DNA of 37,356 nucleotides, taken from positions 1-37,356 of IMG/VR virus record IMGVR_UViG_3300021247_000261; one strand, written 5' to 3'. Below are positions 16,086 through 23,483 of this stretch, one piece after another. Each line of letters begins with the position of its first letter. Position 1 is the first letter of the stretch. The stretch comes from a virus. The notes below the pieces were generated by a model. That model saw only the letters and a list, made by a program, of their open reading frames with translations, was not told where the DNA came from and made no database searches. The position numbers and the translations under genes are program-made.

Positions 16086-17459
16086 CTACAGGACGTAGAA
16101 TTGCGCCGATGGTGCAGATAGCATATCAGCGATTGCATCCATCATGGGGTCAAGCTGGTCATCGTGGGCTGCATTTGGAAAGCCTGAGGCTTCGGCCAAA
16201 AACTCAGACAGCCAAGGCGCGTTTTCTGGCAGATAGACGTTTCCGCTTTCGATCATGGGCGCGGCATCATATGCGCGGGTGATCTTGTCGCGGTCGCGCT
16301 GTATCGGAATGACTGGGATGCCTTCGCGCTTGAGTGTCTGAATAAGCCCCGTGCCTGAAACCTTATCCTCTATCTTCATGGCGCGTAAAGGCGCTGGGCC
16401 TTGCTTGTGCTTTGCCCAAAATGCGCGGGCTTGAACAAGCAATTCTGGCGCTTCCCATTTTCCGCGTATCTGGTCGATCTTGTATGCCTGACCTGTCTTT
16501 GTCTTGCCCCATAGCTGGAAAACCGAATAGTCATTAGCCTGGCCCGTCTTTTGTGCGGTGTCAGCATAGATCGTGCGGTATTCGATATGCGGCAATGCGG
16601 TGTAGTATCTCCACCATGCATCCTTGAAAATTCCGCCTCCAATGGGCGATGGGCGTTGCATGTATTGTCCTGCGAACACATAGCTATTCGCGGCTTCCTT
16701 GCGCTTTAGATCGTCAACGGGGAATTGCTCAGGCCAGAAGGATTGCTCTTGTGCATCAAGTGCAGGGATGCAGACATGATCCCACTGTTCGCCATTTCCG
16801 CCTGATAGAAGCCATCCGGCCAAATCCTCCTCATGCAGTCGCTGCATGATAACAATGATCGGCGTATCAACGTTGTTTTTCCGGCTTTCCATTGTGACCT
16901 GAAACCATGATAGCACCTTGTCACGCATGATCTTGCTGTTTGCCTCGCCAGCCTTGTGCGGATCATCGATAATGATTGCCCCACCAAAGCCGTCGCGCAT
17001 TTTGCCAGCGCCGAAACCTGTAATCGTGCCATCCGCACCAGTGGAATAAACCACGCCGCCTTGATCGGTGCGAAAGTGATCTTTCGCGTTGCTATCGGTT
17101 CTGAGGTTTGGCGGGCCGAATACAGCGGCATACGCCTCATGCTGCATTATCGCGCGGGTTTCCCATGTATTCGCCGTTGCGAGTTCCTTGGAGTAGCTGG
17201 CATGGATAAACTCGGCATCAGGGAAAATACCCATGCACCATGCCATGAAATTCTTGACGGCGATTTCTGTTTTGCCAGATCTGGGCGGAATGTTGATAAT
17301 CAGCCGCTTTGACTTGCCGATTACCACGCGCTCTAGGGCATGGCAGATTGCCAAATGAAAAGGCGCGGCTTTCATTTCTGACCCGCGCCGCGCTTTGAAC
17401 ATGTATTGTGTAAACGCCAGCAGATCGGTTTGCAGCGTTGCGATCTGGTCAGGTGTCAC
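16086..17459 (-). CDS. terL: Terminase large subunit
   Basis: The 457-residue ATPase-nuclease cuts and packages DNA. The Walker A motif is PPRSGKT (about 58-64), the Walker B is AIIIDDP (D165-D166) and a C-motif-like IIVIMQRLHEEDL follows. The RNase H-like nuclease domain begins with IYADTAQKTGQANDYSV and ends with the conserved acidic DDQLD near residue 433. The start is GTG 17459, overlapping the upstream gene by 11 bases. The DNA-end strategy (cos or headful) cannot be read from this sequence alone. Confidence 0.93.
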   Translation of the reverse strand: MTPDQIATLQTDLLAFTQYMFKARRGSEMKAAPFHLAICHALERVVIGKSKRLIINIPPRSGKTEIAVKNFMAWCMGIFPDAEFIHASYSKELATANTWETRAIMQHEAYAAVFGPPNLRTDSNAKDHFRTDQGGVVYSTGADGTITGFGAGKMRDGFGGAIIIDDPHKAGEANSKIMRDKVLSWFQVTMESRKNNVDTPIIVIMQRLHEEDLAGWLLSGGNGEQWDHVCIPALDAQEQSFWPEQFPVDDLKRKEAANSYVFAGQYMQRPSPIGGGIFKDAWWRYYTALPHIEYRTIYADTAQKTGQANDYSVFQLWGKTKTGQAYKIDQIRGKWEAPELLVQARAFWAKHKQGPAPLRAMKIEDKVSGTGLIQTLKREGIPVIPIQRDRDKITRAYDAAPMIESGNVYLPENAPWLSEFLAEASGFPNAAHDDQLDPMMDAIADMLSAPSAQFYVL

Positions 17460-17835
17460 GGTGTTTGCGGTCCAATGCGGCGATGATTGCAGGCTGTTGA
17501 TTTATGTCCTTGCCGTTTGTCGTGTGATCGATTGCCTGCACTGGTGCGCCTAGGCCTCGCGTTTCGCTGTCGGTCAGCAGTTTCAGCATGGCGGCTTCCA
17601 CGAATTTATCCAAAACATCGTCAGTGCTGCACTCGACAAGTTTTGCCTCAACTGCGCTAAGGATACGCTCACGGATGCGCATTGCAGCTTCTGCGTTGCG
17701 AAGTTCAATCTTCTTTTGCTCTGATGTTTTCCCAATTGGGTTTGCACGATTTCCAGCCCCAAAGCGCGTATGCACTGGGGGTTTTCCTTTTCCTACTTCG
17801 TAATCTTTCTTACCCGTCATAAGGGAATTGACCAT
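17449..17835 (-). CDS. DUF5681-domain protein, small-terminase candidate
   Basis: A 128-residue protein directly before terL. Its N-terminus has the DUF5681 pattern (VGKGKPPVHTRFGAGNRANPIG). The rest is helical (AEAAMRIRERILSAVEAKL) and fits a small terminase subunit that binds the packaging site. Met1 at 17835 and Met6 at 17820 are both possible; neither has a clear ribosome site. It sits below a strong terminator hairpin (17850-17871), so its transcription must come from read-through or from a promoter that I do not see. Confidence 0.75.
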   Translation of the reverse strand: MVNSLMTGKKDYEVGKGKPPVHTRFGAGNRANPIGKTSEQKKIELRNAEAAMRIRERILSAVEAKLVECSTDDVLDKFVEAAMLKLLTDSETRGLGAPVQAIDHTTNGKDINQQPAIIAALDRKHRDT

Positions 17836-17849
17836 TTGGTTAAAATTTA

Positions 17850-17871
17850 GGGGCGGCTGTTACACCGCCCC
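17850..17871 (-). terminator. Rho-independent terminator upstream of the terminase genes
   Basis: Stem GGGGCGG/CCGCCCC with an eight-base loop, followed on the minus strand by TAAATTTTAA. It should end the transcript of the small regulatory genes 17879-19402. The left stem arm and loop include GCGGTGTAACA, which is repeated in the terminator at 27787-27817. Confidence 0.65.
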
Positions 17872-17878
17872 AATGATG

Positions 17879-18091
17879 TTACGAACGCACGTTCAGAACA
17901 ATGGTGCCATCGGTAACGCCGGACGGCGCCGCACAGGTCGGGTTGTTCCAGTAGAGAACGCGAGTGCCGTCTGCGGACATGACAGGCACGAATGCCGATA
18001 CGTCGCAGGCCGTCGCGGCCGCGCCTGCGGGGGCGTCTGCGAGTGCGGCGGATGCTGCCATGCTGAGTGCGATTGCGATGATGTATTTCAT
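17879..18091 (-). CDS. Small secreted protein with signal peptide
   Basis: The 70-residue protein starts MKYIIAIALSMAASAALADA, a clear Sec signal peptide with a probable cut after ALA-DA. The mature part is about 50 residues with two cysteines (ACDVSAF and NNPTCAAP) that could form a disulfide in the periplasm. ATG 18091 has GGAG eight bases before it. An export-directed protein next to the terminase genes is unusual; it may act on the cell envelope during infection (for example superinfection exclusion). I do not recognise the family. Confidence 0.75.
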   Translation of the reverse strand: MKYIIAIALSMAASAALADAPAGAAATACDVSAFVPVMSADGTRVLYWNNPTCAAPSGVTDGTIVLNVRS

Positions 18092-18372
18092 TGGTCGGTC
18101 TCCGAGATATGCGCATAGCCCAAGCGCGGGGATTGGGATGTAATGATAGCATGTTCGTCGTCATCCGCCAAGTGAGCAGGAAAGTCGATATTATGACTGA
18201 CGGTCATGATAAACCGTTCCTGCCAATTCTTGCGCCGGACAATGGCGGAAATGCGTTGCGGGGTTTCATCCAAGGCTTGCGCTACGTCTGCGCTTGTTTG
18301 CCCCCATCCGAGAGGATTGCAGTATCCCCAGATGCGATATGCGAGTGCTTGGCTTGCTGGTGATAGTGTCAT
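18088..18372 (-). CDS. Small helix-turn-helix protein
   Basis: The start ATG 18372 follows GGGAGG and overlaps the upstream gene end; the longer in-frame ORF to 18453 is not supported. The 94-residue product has a helix-turn-helix of the form SQALAYRIWGYCNPLGWGQT, SADVAQALDETPQRISAIVRRKNW, which resembles phage DNA-binding proteins with replicative or regulatory roles. The C-terminal 30 residues are acidic. It is one of a run of four or five small genes (18088-19402) that overlap end to start and so are made from a single transcript. Confidence 0.75.
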   Translation of the reverse strand: MTLSPASQALAYRIWGYCNPLGWGQTSADVAQALDETPQRISAIVRRKNWQERFIMTVSHNIDFPAHLADDDEHAIITSQSPRLGYAHISETDQ

Positions 18373-18662
18373 GTCAACCTCCCAATCTGAACGCCGGGAA
18401 TTGCAACCAGGCTGACGCGGTTGATGTGACCGTATTCCTCGCGGCGTTCCCAAGTCACTATGCCTTTGCGCTTGGGCTTTTCCGGTCGCGTAGCGGGGTT
18501 GAAGAACACAAGGCCACGGAATGGCAGGCTGTGGTCGCGGGCATAGGATTTGACGGTTGCGGCTTGGATGCCCATCTTGATTGCGGCTTCCTCTATTGAC
18601 ATTCCGGCATCAGAACATGCCTTGTAAATGTCGTATTTGCTGTTCGGGTTTTTCTCGGTCAT
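18369..18662 (-). CDS. Small helix-turn-helix protein
   Basis: A 97-residue protein. The N-terminal half holds a helix-turn-helix (YDIYKACSDAGMSIEEAAIKMGIQAATVKSYARDH) of the kind that binds DNA. The C-terminal half is basic (RPEKPKRKGIVTWERREEYGHI). The start overlaps the preceding stop by four bases (ATGA). The basic tail after the HTH suggests extended DNA contact. No paralogy to neighbours is obvious at the sequence level, although domain type is shared. Confidence 0.72.
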   Translation of the reverse strand: MTEKNPNSKYDIYKACSDAGMSIEEAAIKMGIQAATVKSYARDHSLPFRGLVFFNPATRPEKPKRKGIVTWERREEYGHINRVSLVAIPGVQIGRLT

Positions 18663-18919
18663 AGCGCGATCCGCCCTTCCTGCATCCGCTTGGCAATGGC
18701 TTTTCCCGATGCGGTCAGGGTGTAAACCATGATTTGATCTGCGTTGGCTGACACGCGGCGGCTGGCAAAGATTTTATGCCGCGTTCCTGCGTTCATGGAT
18801 CGGCGCGCATCTTCGTGTGACAGATCCGATCTGTTGGCAATGTCTGGGATAGTGTATTCCCGATCAAGCCCTTTGTGGCTGATCATGGCTTTGATTGCCG
18901 TCATGATGTTGCCATCCAT
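18659..18919 (-). CDS. Winged-helix-like protein
   Basis: The start at 18919 overlaps the upstream stop (TAATG), giving 86 residues: MDGNIMTAIKAMISHKG, then REYTIPDIANRSDLSHEDARRSM, then a two-strand wing ending YTLTASGKAIAKRM. This order (helix, helix-turn-helix, wing with TASGKA) is typical of a winged-helix fold. A longer in-frame ORF to 19045 overlaps the neighbouring gene and is rejected. It is likely a regulator or a DNA-binding accessory protein of replication. Confidence 0.72.
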   Translation of the reverse strand: MDGNIMTAIKAMISHKGLDREYTIPDIANRSDLSHEDARRSMNAGTRHKIFASRRVSANADQIMVYTLTASGKAIAKRMQEGRIAL

Positions 18920-19284
18920 TACCAAAACCTCTTGATGTTTTCCATTTGTGCAATGGCCTTTTCTGTAAGTGTCAAAGCGCAAGCGCCTGTTGCGGTGGAG
19001 TGCTCTGCGATAAGTCCAAGGGTTTTCATCGCCCCTGCAATCCATATTTTCTTTGCCAGCGGTGATTTTGCCAACATGGTTTTGCCATCGTCATAGCGTT
19101 GGCGGTTGGCTTCCATGTGGTCAAGCATGGCGATAACGTCATGGTTAAACCGCCGCATAATCGACCGAGCGCCTGGCACTGTGTAAGGGTCATGGTAGTG
19201 ATCGCCCTTGGTTTGACTTGGAACAAGGATTTCAGTCAAAGCGTTTCTCCCATTGGCAGTGAAAACAGTATGCCCGATCATCAT
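18919..19284 (-). CDS. Winged-helix-like protein
   Basis: 121 residues if started at ATG 19284, which would overlap the zinc-ribbon gene by 53 bases. An alternative is TTG 19239 with GGGAG six bases upstream and a TTGACTGA overlap with the preceding stop, giving 106 residues. The C-terminus (SPLAKKIWIAGAMKTLGLIAEHSTATGACALTLTEKAIAQM) resembles the C-terminal part of the 18659-18919 product, with an LTLTEKAIA segment matching LTASGKAIA, so the two may be distant paralogues. Function unknown; DNA binding is an inference. Confidence 0.7.
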   Translation of the reverse strand: MMIGHTVFTANGRNALTEILVPSQTKGDHYHDPYTVPGARSIMRRFNHDVIAMLDHMEANRQRYDDGKTMLAKSPLAKKIWIAGAMKTLGLIAEHSTATGACALTLTEKAIAQMENIKRFW

Positions 19285-19402
19285 ATATTTTGAGGCATCG
19301 CTGAGTTGCGTTTTTGCGCGTGTGACTGCACTTCGGGCAGATTGTCTTTTGTCCGCGCGTTGGCGGCATGATGCCTGCCAAGATCAGGTCTGTGTCTGTC
19401 AT
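19232..19402 (-). CDS. Small zinc-ribbon protein
   Basis: 56 residues from ATG 19402, eight bases after GGGAG; an earlier ATG at 19408 is too near the ribosome site. Cysteines are paired as CPKC (TICPKCSHTRKNATQRC) and CFHC (YCFHCQWEKRFD), a four-Cys zinc ribbon similar to the zinc-binding N-terminal domain of phage primases (ICPKCSHTRKN...YCFHC). It is the first gene of the leftward run and lies next to the putative origin and the PrimPol gene, so a role in priming or origin binding is plausible as a split-off primase zinc domain. Confidence 0.75.
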   Translation of the reverse strand: MTDTDLILAGIMPPTRGQKTICPKCSHTRKNATQRCLKIYDDRAYCFHCQWEKRFD

Positions 19403-19421
19403 GGTCATATCTCCCTGTCCA

Positions 19422-19434
19422 TGTAATGACACTA
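19422..19434. promoter_or_regulatory. Shared 13-bp control motif, copy A
   Basis: The plus strand reads TGTAATGACACTA. The same 13 bases occur at 28040-28052 in front of the rightward accessory operon. Here it lies about 20 bases upstream of the leftward zinc-ribbon gene. It probably binds a common regulator; the RHH protein at 27844-27984 is a candidate. Confidence 0.5.
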
Positions 19435-19484
19435 CCACATGCGCCGCGCCCGTCAACAGGTTTTTTCGTCAAAACATTAATGCC

Positions 19485-19750
19485 AGATTTATCCTGATTT
19501 ATGGTTTTCGCTAAGTCATTGAAACAAAACACAAAAAGCATTTATCCCATTTATCCCATTTATCCGGCGTTGCTAAGAGTAGGTAGTGGCCGTTCTTTGG
19601 GGGGGGGTAGGACAGGTAGGATGTGGTAGTAGTATATATATAAGATAAATCCCCCCCTCTATATATATACATACCTAACTACCTGTGTTTGCTGCACTTT
19701 TCTTGCCTGCATTTTTCCGGATTTGGTTTCCGATAAATGGGGATAAATGC
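19485..19750. other. Candidate replication origin with iterons
   Basis: Non-coding and AT-rich. Three perfect tandem copies of CATTTATCC lie at 19539-19547, 19548-19556 and 19557-19565. Another exact copy is inverted at 19741-19749, and one-mismatch forms lie at 19731-19739 and (ATTTATCC core) 19487-19494. Between them are a run of nine G (19599-19607), a run of seven C (19651-19657) and two TATATATATA tracts that can form an imperfect cruciform with outer arms AGGTAG/CTACCT (about 19612-19686). It borders the PrimPol gene. Iterons plus an easily melted hairpin next to a primase gene is the usual form of a phage origin. Confidence 0.6.
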
Positions 19751-19754
19751 CGGA

Positions 19755-22067
19755 TTAATCCTGCGGAGGTAGATACCACGCGATGCGCGGGCGTCCCTTC
19801 TGGCCTTCGTTCATGTTCCGGCTCATGACGCCGTGATCTGACGCCAGCGTATCCAGCACCTCGCCACGCTTGCGCGGCTCAAGGTTGCGGAACGCCGAAA
19901 CCAGATCGGACAGTTCCGCCATCGTGCGCCCCTTCAGCCCGCCGTTTCCGATTTCCACCAGAACGGCTTTGCAGGCGGCTTCAAACGGCCCATCACTCAT
20001 AGAACGACGCAGCGCCGATACAGTGGCCTTTGCGTAGTGGCGGGCGTAGTCTATCGCCCAAAGCAGCGAATGCCCGCTAACGGCGCTTTCATTGGCGCTG
20101 CGGGCCACAATAAGCGCCAACCTCTGCGCTATCTCTTTCGTGCGGCCAAACATAGCCTCCATCCCGAACCGCTCGACCTCATCCATTGATCGCAACATCT
20201 CGCGGTCAAAGTCGCGTAGGATCGTCTCGCACTCAGGAGCGAACGGCACCACTACGGGCGCGGGAGGAAACTCATGGTTTCCATCGCCTGGCAAACCACC
20301 ATTGCCATCCTGTGCGGCTGCGCACTCTTGCGCCCATGAGATCAGGCGCGGGCTTGGCGGAAGCACTTTGATCGGCCTGCCCTCTTGCCGCCCGATTGGG
20401 CTTTCGACAATAACAAAGCGCCCAAGAAAGCCGTCCTTGACGTATGCGCTCGAAAGCTGGCCGTAGAGCGTGCTTGGCGTCGTCATTGACATTAGGGTAA
20501 GGCTTGGCGATCTAACCACCTTGTCAAATTCGTCAGCCTGCTTTTTGGTCATCCCCATCTTGGAATATCCCTGCGGGCGAAGTGTGCTGTCCTGCCGACC
20601 AAATACTTCCATCAGGATTGTCTGAGCATCAACCTTGTGATGGTTTCCAGCGGCGCTGGCGGTCTGCAAAACGCGGCCCAATTCGTCAATGATTGTCAAA
20701 TGGCACGGCTGCTGCACCAATGCGGAAAACACCCCGCTTGCGCTTGTGTATCCACTAGGCCCGATCAGGCTTTCCAGCCCAGACGCCTCAAGAAGCTTTT
20801 CCAGCACCGTCTTGGAGTGTTCCTTTCCTGCGGCTGACACACCTACATTGACAAAATACAGGCCAGAGAAATTGCGCTGATCTGTCACCCATCGCCGCCC
20901 CATGACGACAGACCCAAACGCAAGCGCGGCCTGCACGGCAAACTGCGGCTGCGGCTTAGGGGCGGTTGTGGCATAGAAGTTAACCGCATCCTGCAACACG
21001 CCAGGGATTGAAAGTAGATGATCTGGCACGCCAGGCACTTCGGTTTCAGACACGGAAGTCTTGCGCCAAGACGCCGCAACCTTTGCGCCGTGGTTGATCG
21101 CCTCGGCGTCGTATGCGTGGTCAGGCTCGTTATCGATCTTGAGCAATAGAGCCGCGTCTTTGACGGCCTTCGTCACATCGCCCATGTGTTCATACTGGCA
21201 CCACAGATCAAACGCATCAAACGTGTGCGCCCCGTCAAACGGATCGCTTGCATGGTGACTGTATGCCTTGCCATCCTCAAACAGGACAACGCCAGCAAGC
21301 CCACTTGTGCTATTGGGGCTTAGGTATCTCTGTCGAGAAGTCGGCTTGTATCCGAACCTCTGCAATAGTTGGTCCATATCATGCGCGGCATTGAACGCCT
21401 CGATCACCGACCCTTTTTCGGATTGCGGCCTGATCTTGCGCGGCGGCTGAAACTCGCGTTGCGGCTTCCACGGGCAGGCATCCATCAGTTGCGGTCGAAA
21501 CCGATCCCACTCAGTCCAGATCGTCAGCAATGGCGCTGGAATGTCAGGCAAACCATCCCACACGCTTGCACCGGCCCATGTGTATGGATTGCCAGTGTCT
21601 GGATGAATAGACGGCGGTAGAACATCCTGCACCGCACCGGCCCGCAACTCGAATACAACTTCAGTCTTGCGCGGATCTGCTTGCGTCGGCCAACTGATCT
21701 TGTGTGTTGCAAGGGTAATGCCAGCCGGAACCTTGAACAATGCCTTGCCACGGTTCGGACGCCCCACAATGCGCGGCACGTTTGACATAATCGCATCATA
21801 GCTGATCCCGAGAGTATCAAAGATGATCCGCGTGTTTTCAACACTATCAATGTCAAGCGCAACCGTGCCAGATGCGGCGTGTAACAGCCCCATGTTGTGC
21901 GTCGGGTTGACGGTCCAGTAACGATCGGCATCGTCGCCCGTGCTGATGGCCTTTTCAGGCTGTTGCCATCCAAATGACGTTGGCGCTTTTGACCCTGCCG
22001 GAATTGTGACAAGGCTCCACCCGAGGCGTTCAACATACGCCCGCGCAATCTCTGCCGATGTTTTCAT
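19755..22067 (-). CDS. PrimPol-type primase fused to DUF3987-like helicase
   Basis: The 770-residue replication protein has two parts. Residues 1-200 form a bifunctional primase/polymerase domain with the catalytic acidic pair in VALDID (D72, D74) and the conserved VLPPSIHPDTGNPY motif (His154). Residues about 350-660 form a DUF3987-type ATPase with a Walker A-like GVSAAGKEHS (about 409-418) and Walker B TIIDE (D461, E462). A C-terminal winged-helix-like tail follows. It should make primers and unwind DNA at the nearby iteron region. Its ATG overlaps the stop of the small HTH gene (ATGA), so the two are co-translated. Fused PrimPol-helicases of this length are common in phages of alphaproteobacteria. 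Confidence 0.88.
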   Translation of the reverse strand: MKTSAEIARAYVERLGWSLVTIPAGSKAPTSFGWQQPEKAISTGDDADRYWTVNPTHNMGLLHAASGTVALDIDSVENTRIIFDTLGISYDAIMSNVPRIVGRPNRGKALFKVPAGITLATHKISWPTQADPRKTEVVFELRAGAVQDVLPPSIHPDTGNPYTWAGASVWDGLPDIPAPLLTIWTEWDRFRPQLMDACPWKPQREFQPPRKIRPQSEKGSVIEAFNAAHDMDQLLQRFGYKPTSRQRYLSPNSTSGLAGVVLFEDGKAYSHHASDPFDGAHTFDAFDLWCQYEHMGDVTKAVKDAALLLKIDNEPDHAYDAEAINHGAKVAASWRKTSVSETEVPGVPDHLLSIPGVLQDAVNFYATTAPKPQPQFAVQAALAFGSVVMGRRWVTDQRNFSGLYFVNVGVSAAGKEHSKTVLEKLLEASGLESLIGPSGYTSASGVFSALVQQPCHLTIIDELGRVLQTASAAGNHHKVDAQTILMEVFGRQDSTLRPQGYSKMGMTKKQADEFDKVVRSPSLTLMSMTTPSTLYGQLSSAYVKDGFLGRFVIVESPIGRQEGRPIKVLPPSPRLISWAQECAAAQDGNGGLPGDGNHEFPPAPVVVPFAPECETILRDFDREMLRSMDEVERFGMEAMFGRTKEIAQRLALIVARSANESAVSGHSLLWAIDYARHYAKATVSALRRSMSDGPFEAACKAVLVEIGNGGLKGRTMAELSDLVSAFRNLEPRKRGEVLDTLASDHGVMSRNMNEGQKGRPRIAWYLPPQD

Positions 22068-22243
22068 CCCAGTGCTTTCCCCGTCAGATAGTCGGACAGC
22101 TTTTGCATGATGTAGTAGGTTGGGTTCGGCTGTAGCCCATCCCTAATGCGGGCGATGGTAGATCGATGCACGCCCGTAGCCTCTGACACAATGTCAAGCC
22201 TGCGATCAGCCAAAGCGGCCTTTAGTTCCTCTATTGATAGCAT
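22064..22243 (-). CDS. XRE/Cro-like HTH regulator
   Basis: A 59-residue protein, MLSIEELKAALADRRLDIV..., with a single helix-turn-helix (LDIVSEATGVHRSTIARIRDG, then PTYYIMQKLSDYL), the size and form of a Cro-like repressor. ATG 22243 has an AGGGGC site. It is the first gene of the leftward primase transcript and lies beside the divergent control region, whose inverted repeat is a likely operator. It may balance the leftward and rightward early promoters. Confidence 0.85.
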   Translation of the reverse strand: MLSIEELKAALADRRLDIVSEATGVHRSTIARIRDGLQPNPTYYIMQKLSDYLTGKALG

Positions 22244-22270
22244 ATGTTGCCCCTGCGATGTATTTTGACG

Positions 22271-22305
22271 CTTGACAGTCGCATGTCGCGGCGCTTAGTG
22301 TCAAG
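22271..22305. promoter_or_regulatory. Divergent early promoter/operator region
   Basis: A perfect inverted repeat, CTTGACA (22271-22277) and TGTCAAG (22299-22305). Each arm supplies a TTGACA -35 box pointing inward, one per strand. On the plus strand the TTGACA at 22272 is 17 bases from a weak TTAGTG -10. A dimeric repressor at the repeat would control both the HTH-primase gene and the 22333 operon. Confidence 0.6.
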
Positions 22306-22332
22306 ACGTTGTGGTTGAAAATGGAGAATGCT

Positions 22333-22713
22333 ATGACTGACAACCTGTCAGCTTTGGCCCGTGATTGGCGTCTTGCCAAGCAAGCGGAAGCCAAGGCAAA
22401 CGCAGAACGGATCAAGATCGAGGAACAGCTTTCCGCCGCTCTTGATGTGCCGACCGAAGGAAGCAAAACCCACAAAATTGATGGATACAAGGTAACGCTC
22501 ACGCAACCCGTGACGCGCAAACTTGATCTTGATGTGTGGGAAAAGGTGAAAGGCGGATGCCCAGATGCGCTGCATCCGATCAAGACCAAGATTGAAGCTG
22601 ATGCGGCTGGAATGAAATGGCTGCAAGAAAACGATCCGCAAAGATGGAAGAGGATTGCTTCGGCGTTTGAAACCAAGCCTGGCAAGATCGGCGTCAAAGT
22701 GGAGGAATTGTGA
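22333..22713 (+). CDS. Hypothetical early phage protein
   Basis: I start at ATG 22333 because GGAG lies six bases upstream (22323-22326); in-frame TTG 22309 and ATG 22321 are upstream. The 126-residue protein has a charged N-terminal helix (DNLSALARDWRLAKQAEAKANAERIKIEEQL). The second part, KIDGYKVTLTQPVTRKLDLDVWEKV, then ENDPQRWKRIASAFETKPGKIGVKVEEL, resembles phage proteins often placed directly before the AAA ATPase of the recombination block. It likely assists that block. No enzymatic motif is visible. Confidence 0.8.
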   Translation: MTDNLSALARDWRLAKQAEAKANAERIKIEEQLSAALDVPTEGSKTHKIDGYKVTLTQPVTRKLDLDVWEKVKGGCPDALHPIKTKIEADAAGMKWLQENDPQRWKRIASAFETKPGKIGVKVEEL

Positions 22714-23469
22714 ATGGCTATTAACCTAAAGATGCTGTCAAAACCAAGCCGAGAGCGGCCAATGATTTTGACTATCTTTTCAGAGGCAGGATTGGGAAAA
22801 ACCACCTTGGCGGCGATGTTTCCGAAGCCCGTATTTATTCGCACCGAGGATGGAACGACGAGCCTGCAGGGCAACGATGACGTTGCGCTGTTTCCACTGG
22901 CAACATCGGTGCAGGATGTGTTTGACGCGATTGAGGCGCTTGCCACTCAGCCGCATGATTACAAGACCGTGGTTCTGGACAGCATCACGCAACTTGCTGA
23001 TATGATCGAGCGTGAGGTGGTCGCGGCTGACCCAAAGGCTAAAACCATTGTTGAGGCCGCTGGCGGCTTTGGTAAAGCCTACATTGTGGCGTCTGAAAAG
23101 CATCGCATGATCCGCGAATGGATCGGCGCACTTGCTTATGAGAAAGGCATGAACGTGGTTTTCATCGGTCATGCTGATGTGGAAAAAGTCCCATCGCCTG
23201 ACATGGATGAATTTAGCCGCTACACGGTGCGGATGCACAAGAAGGCGTTGCCGCATTACACTGATAACGTCGATTTGGTCGGGTTCATCCGCCTCAAGAC
23301 GTTTACGGTGACAAAAGGCGACAAGGTGCAAGCCAAGTCGACCGGAGAACGCGAGATCATTTGCTTCCCCGTCGCATCCAACGTCAGCAAAAACCGTTTC
23401 GGCATCTCGGAACCATTGCCGTTTACGTTTGACGGCGGCAACCCGTTCTATCAATTCGCAGCGAAGTAA
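22714..23469 (+). CDS. RecA-like/AAA_24 ATPase, Sak4-type recombinase candidate
   Basis: A 251-residue ATPase. Walker A is SEAGLGKTT (residues 23-31), Walker B is VVLD (86-89), and a FIGHADVEKV segment follows where RecA-fold proteins have their sensor. This is the phage nucleotide-binding/AAA_24 family, which includes Sak4-like annealing proteins. It is flanked by a DUF669 protein and a Cas4/RecB-like nuclease, the usual partners. It starts directly after the stop of the previous gene with a GGAGG site. Its role is probably strand annealing or DNA-end processing in phage recombination. Confidence 0.85.
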   Translation: MAINLKMLSKPSRERPMILTIFSEAGLGKTTLAAMFPKPVFIRTEDGTTSLQGNDDVALFPLATSVQDVFDAIEALATQPHDYKTVVLDSITQLADMIEREVVAADPKAKTIVEAAGGFGKAYIVASEKHRMIREWIGALAYEKGMNVVFIGHADVEKVPSPDMDEFSRYTVRMHKKALPHYTDNVDLVGFIRLKTFTVTKGDKVQAKSTGEREIICFPVASNVSKNRFGISEPLPFTFDGGNPFYQFAAK

Positions 23470-23483
23470 GAGAGGAATACACC

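Noticed and set aside
19599-19680. G-run, C-run and TA tracts as assembly error
   Set aside because: The runs sit in a symmetric arrangement with iterons on both sides in a non-coding region beside the primase gene, so a functional origin is more likely, although homopolymer length should be checked in reads.
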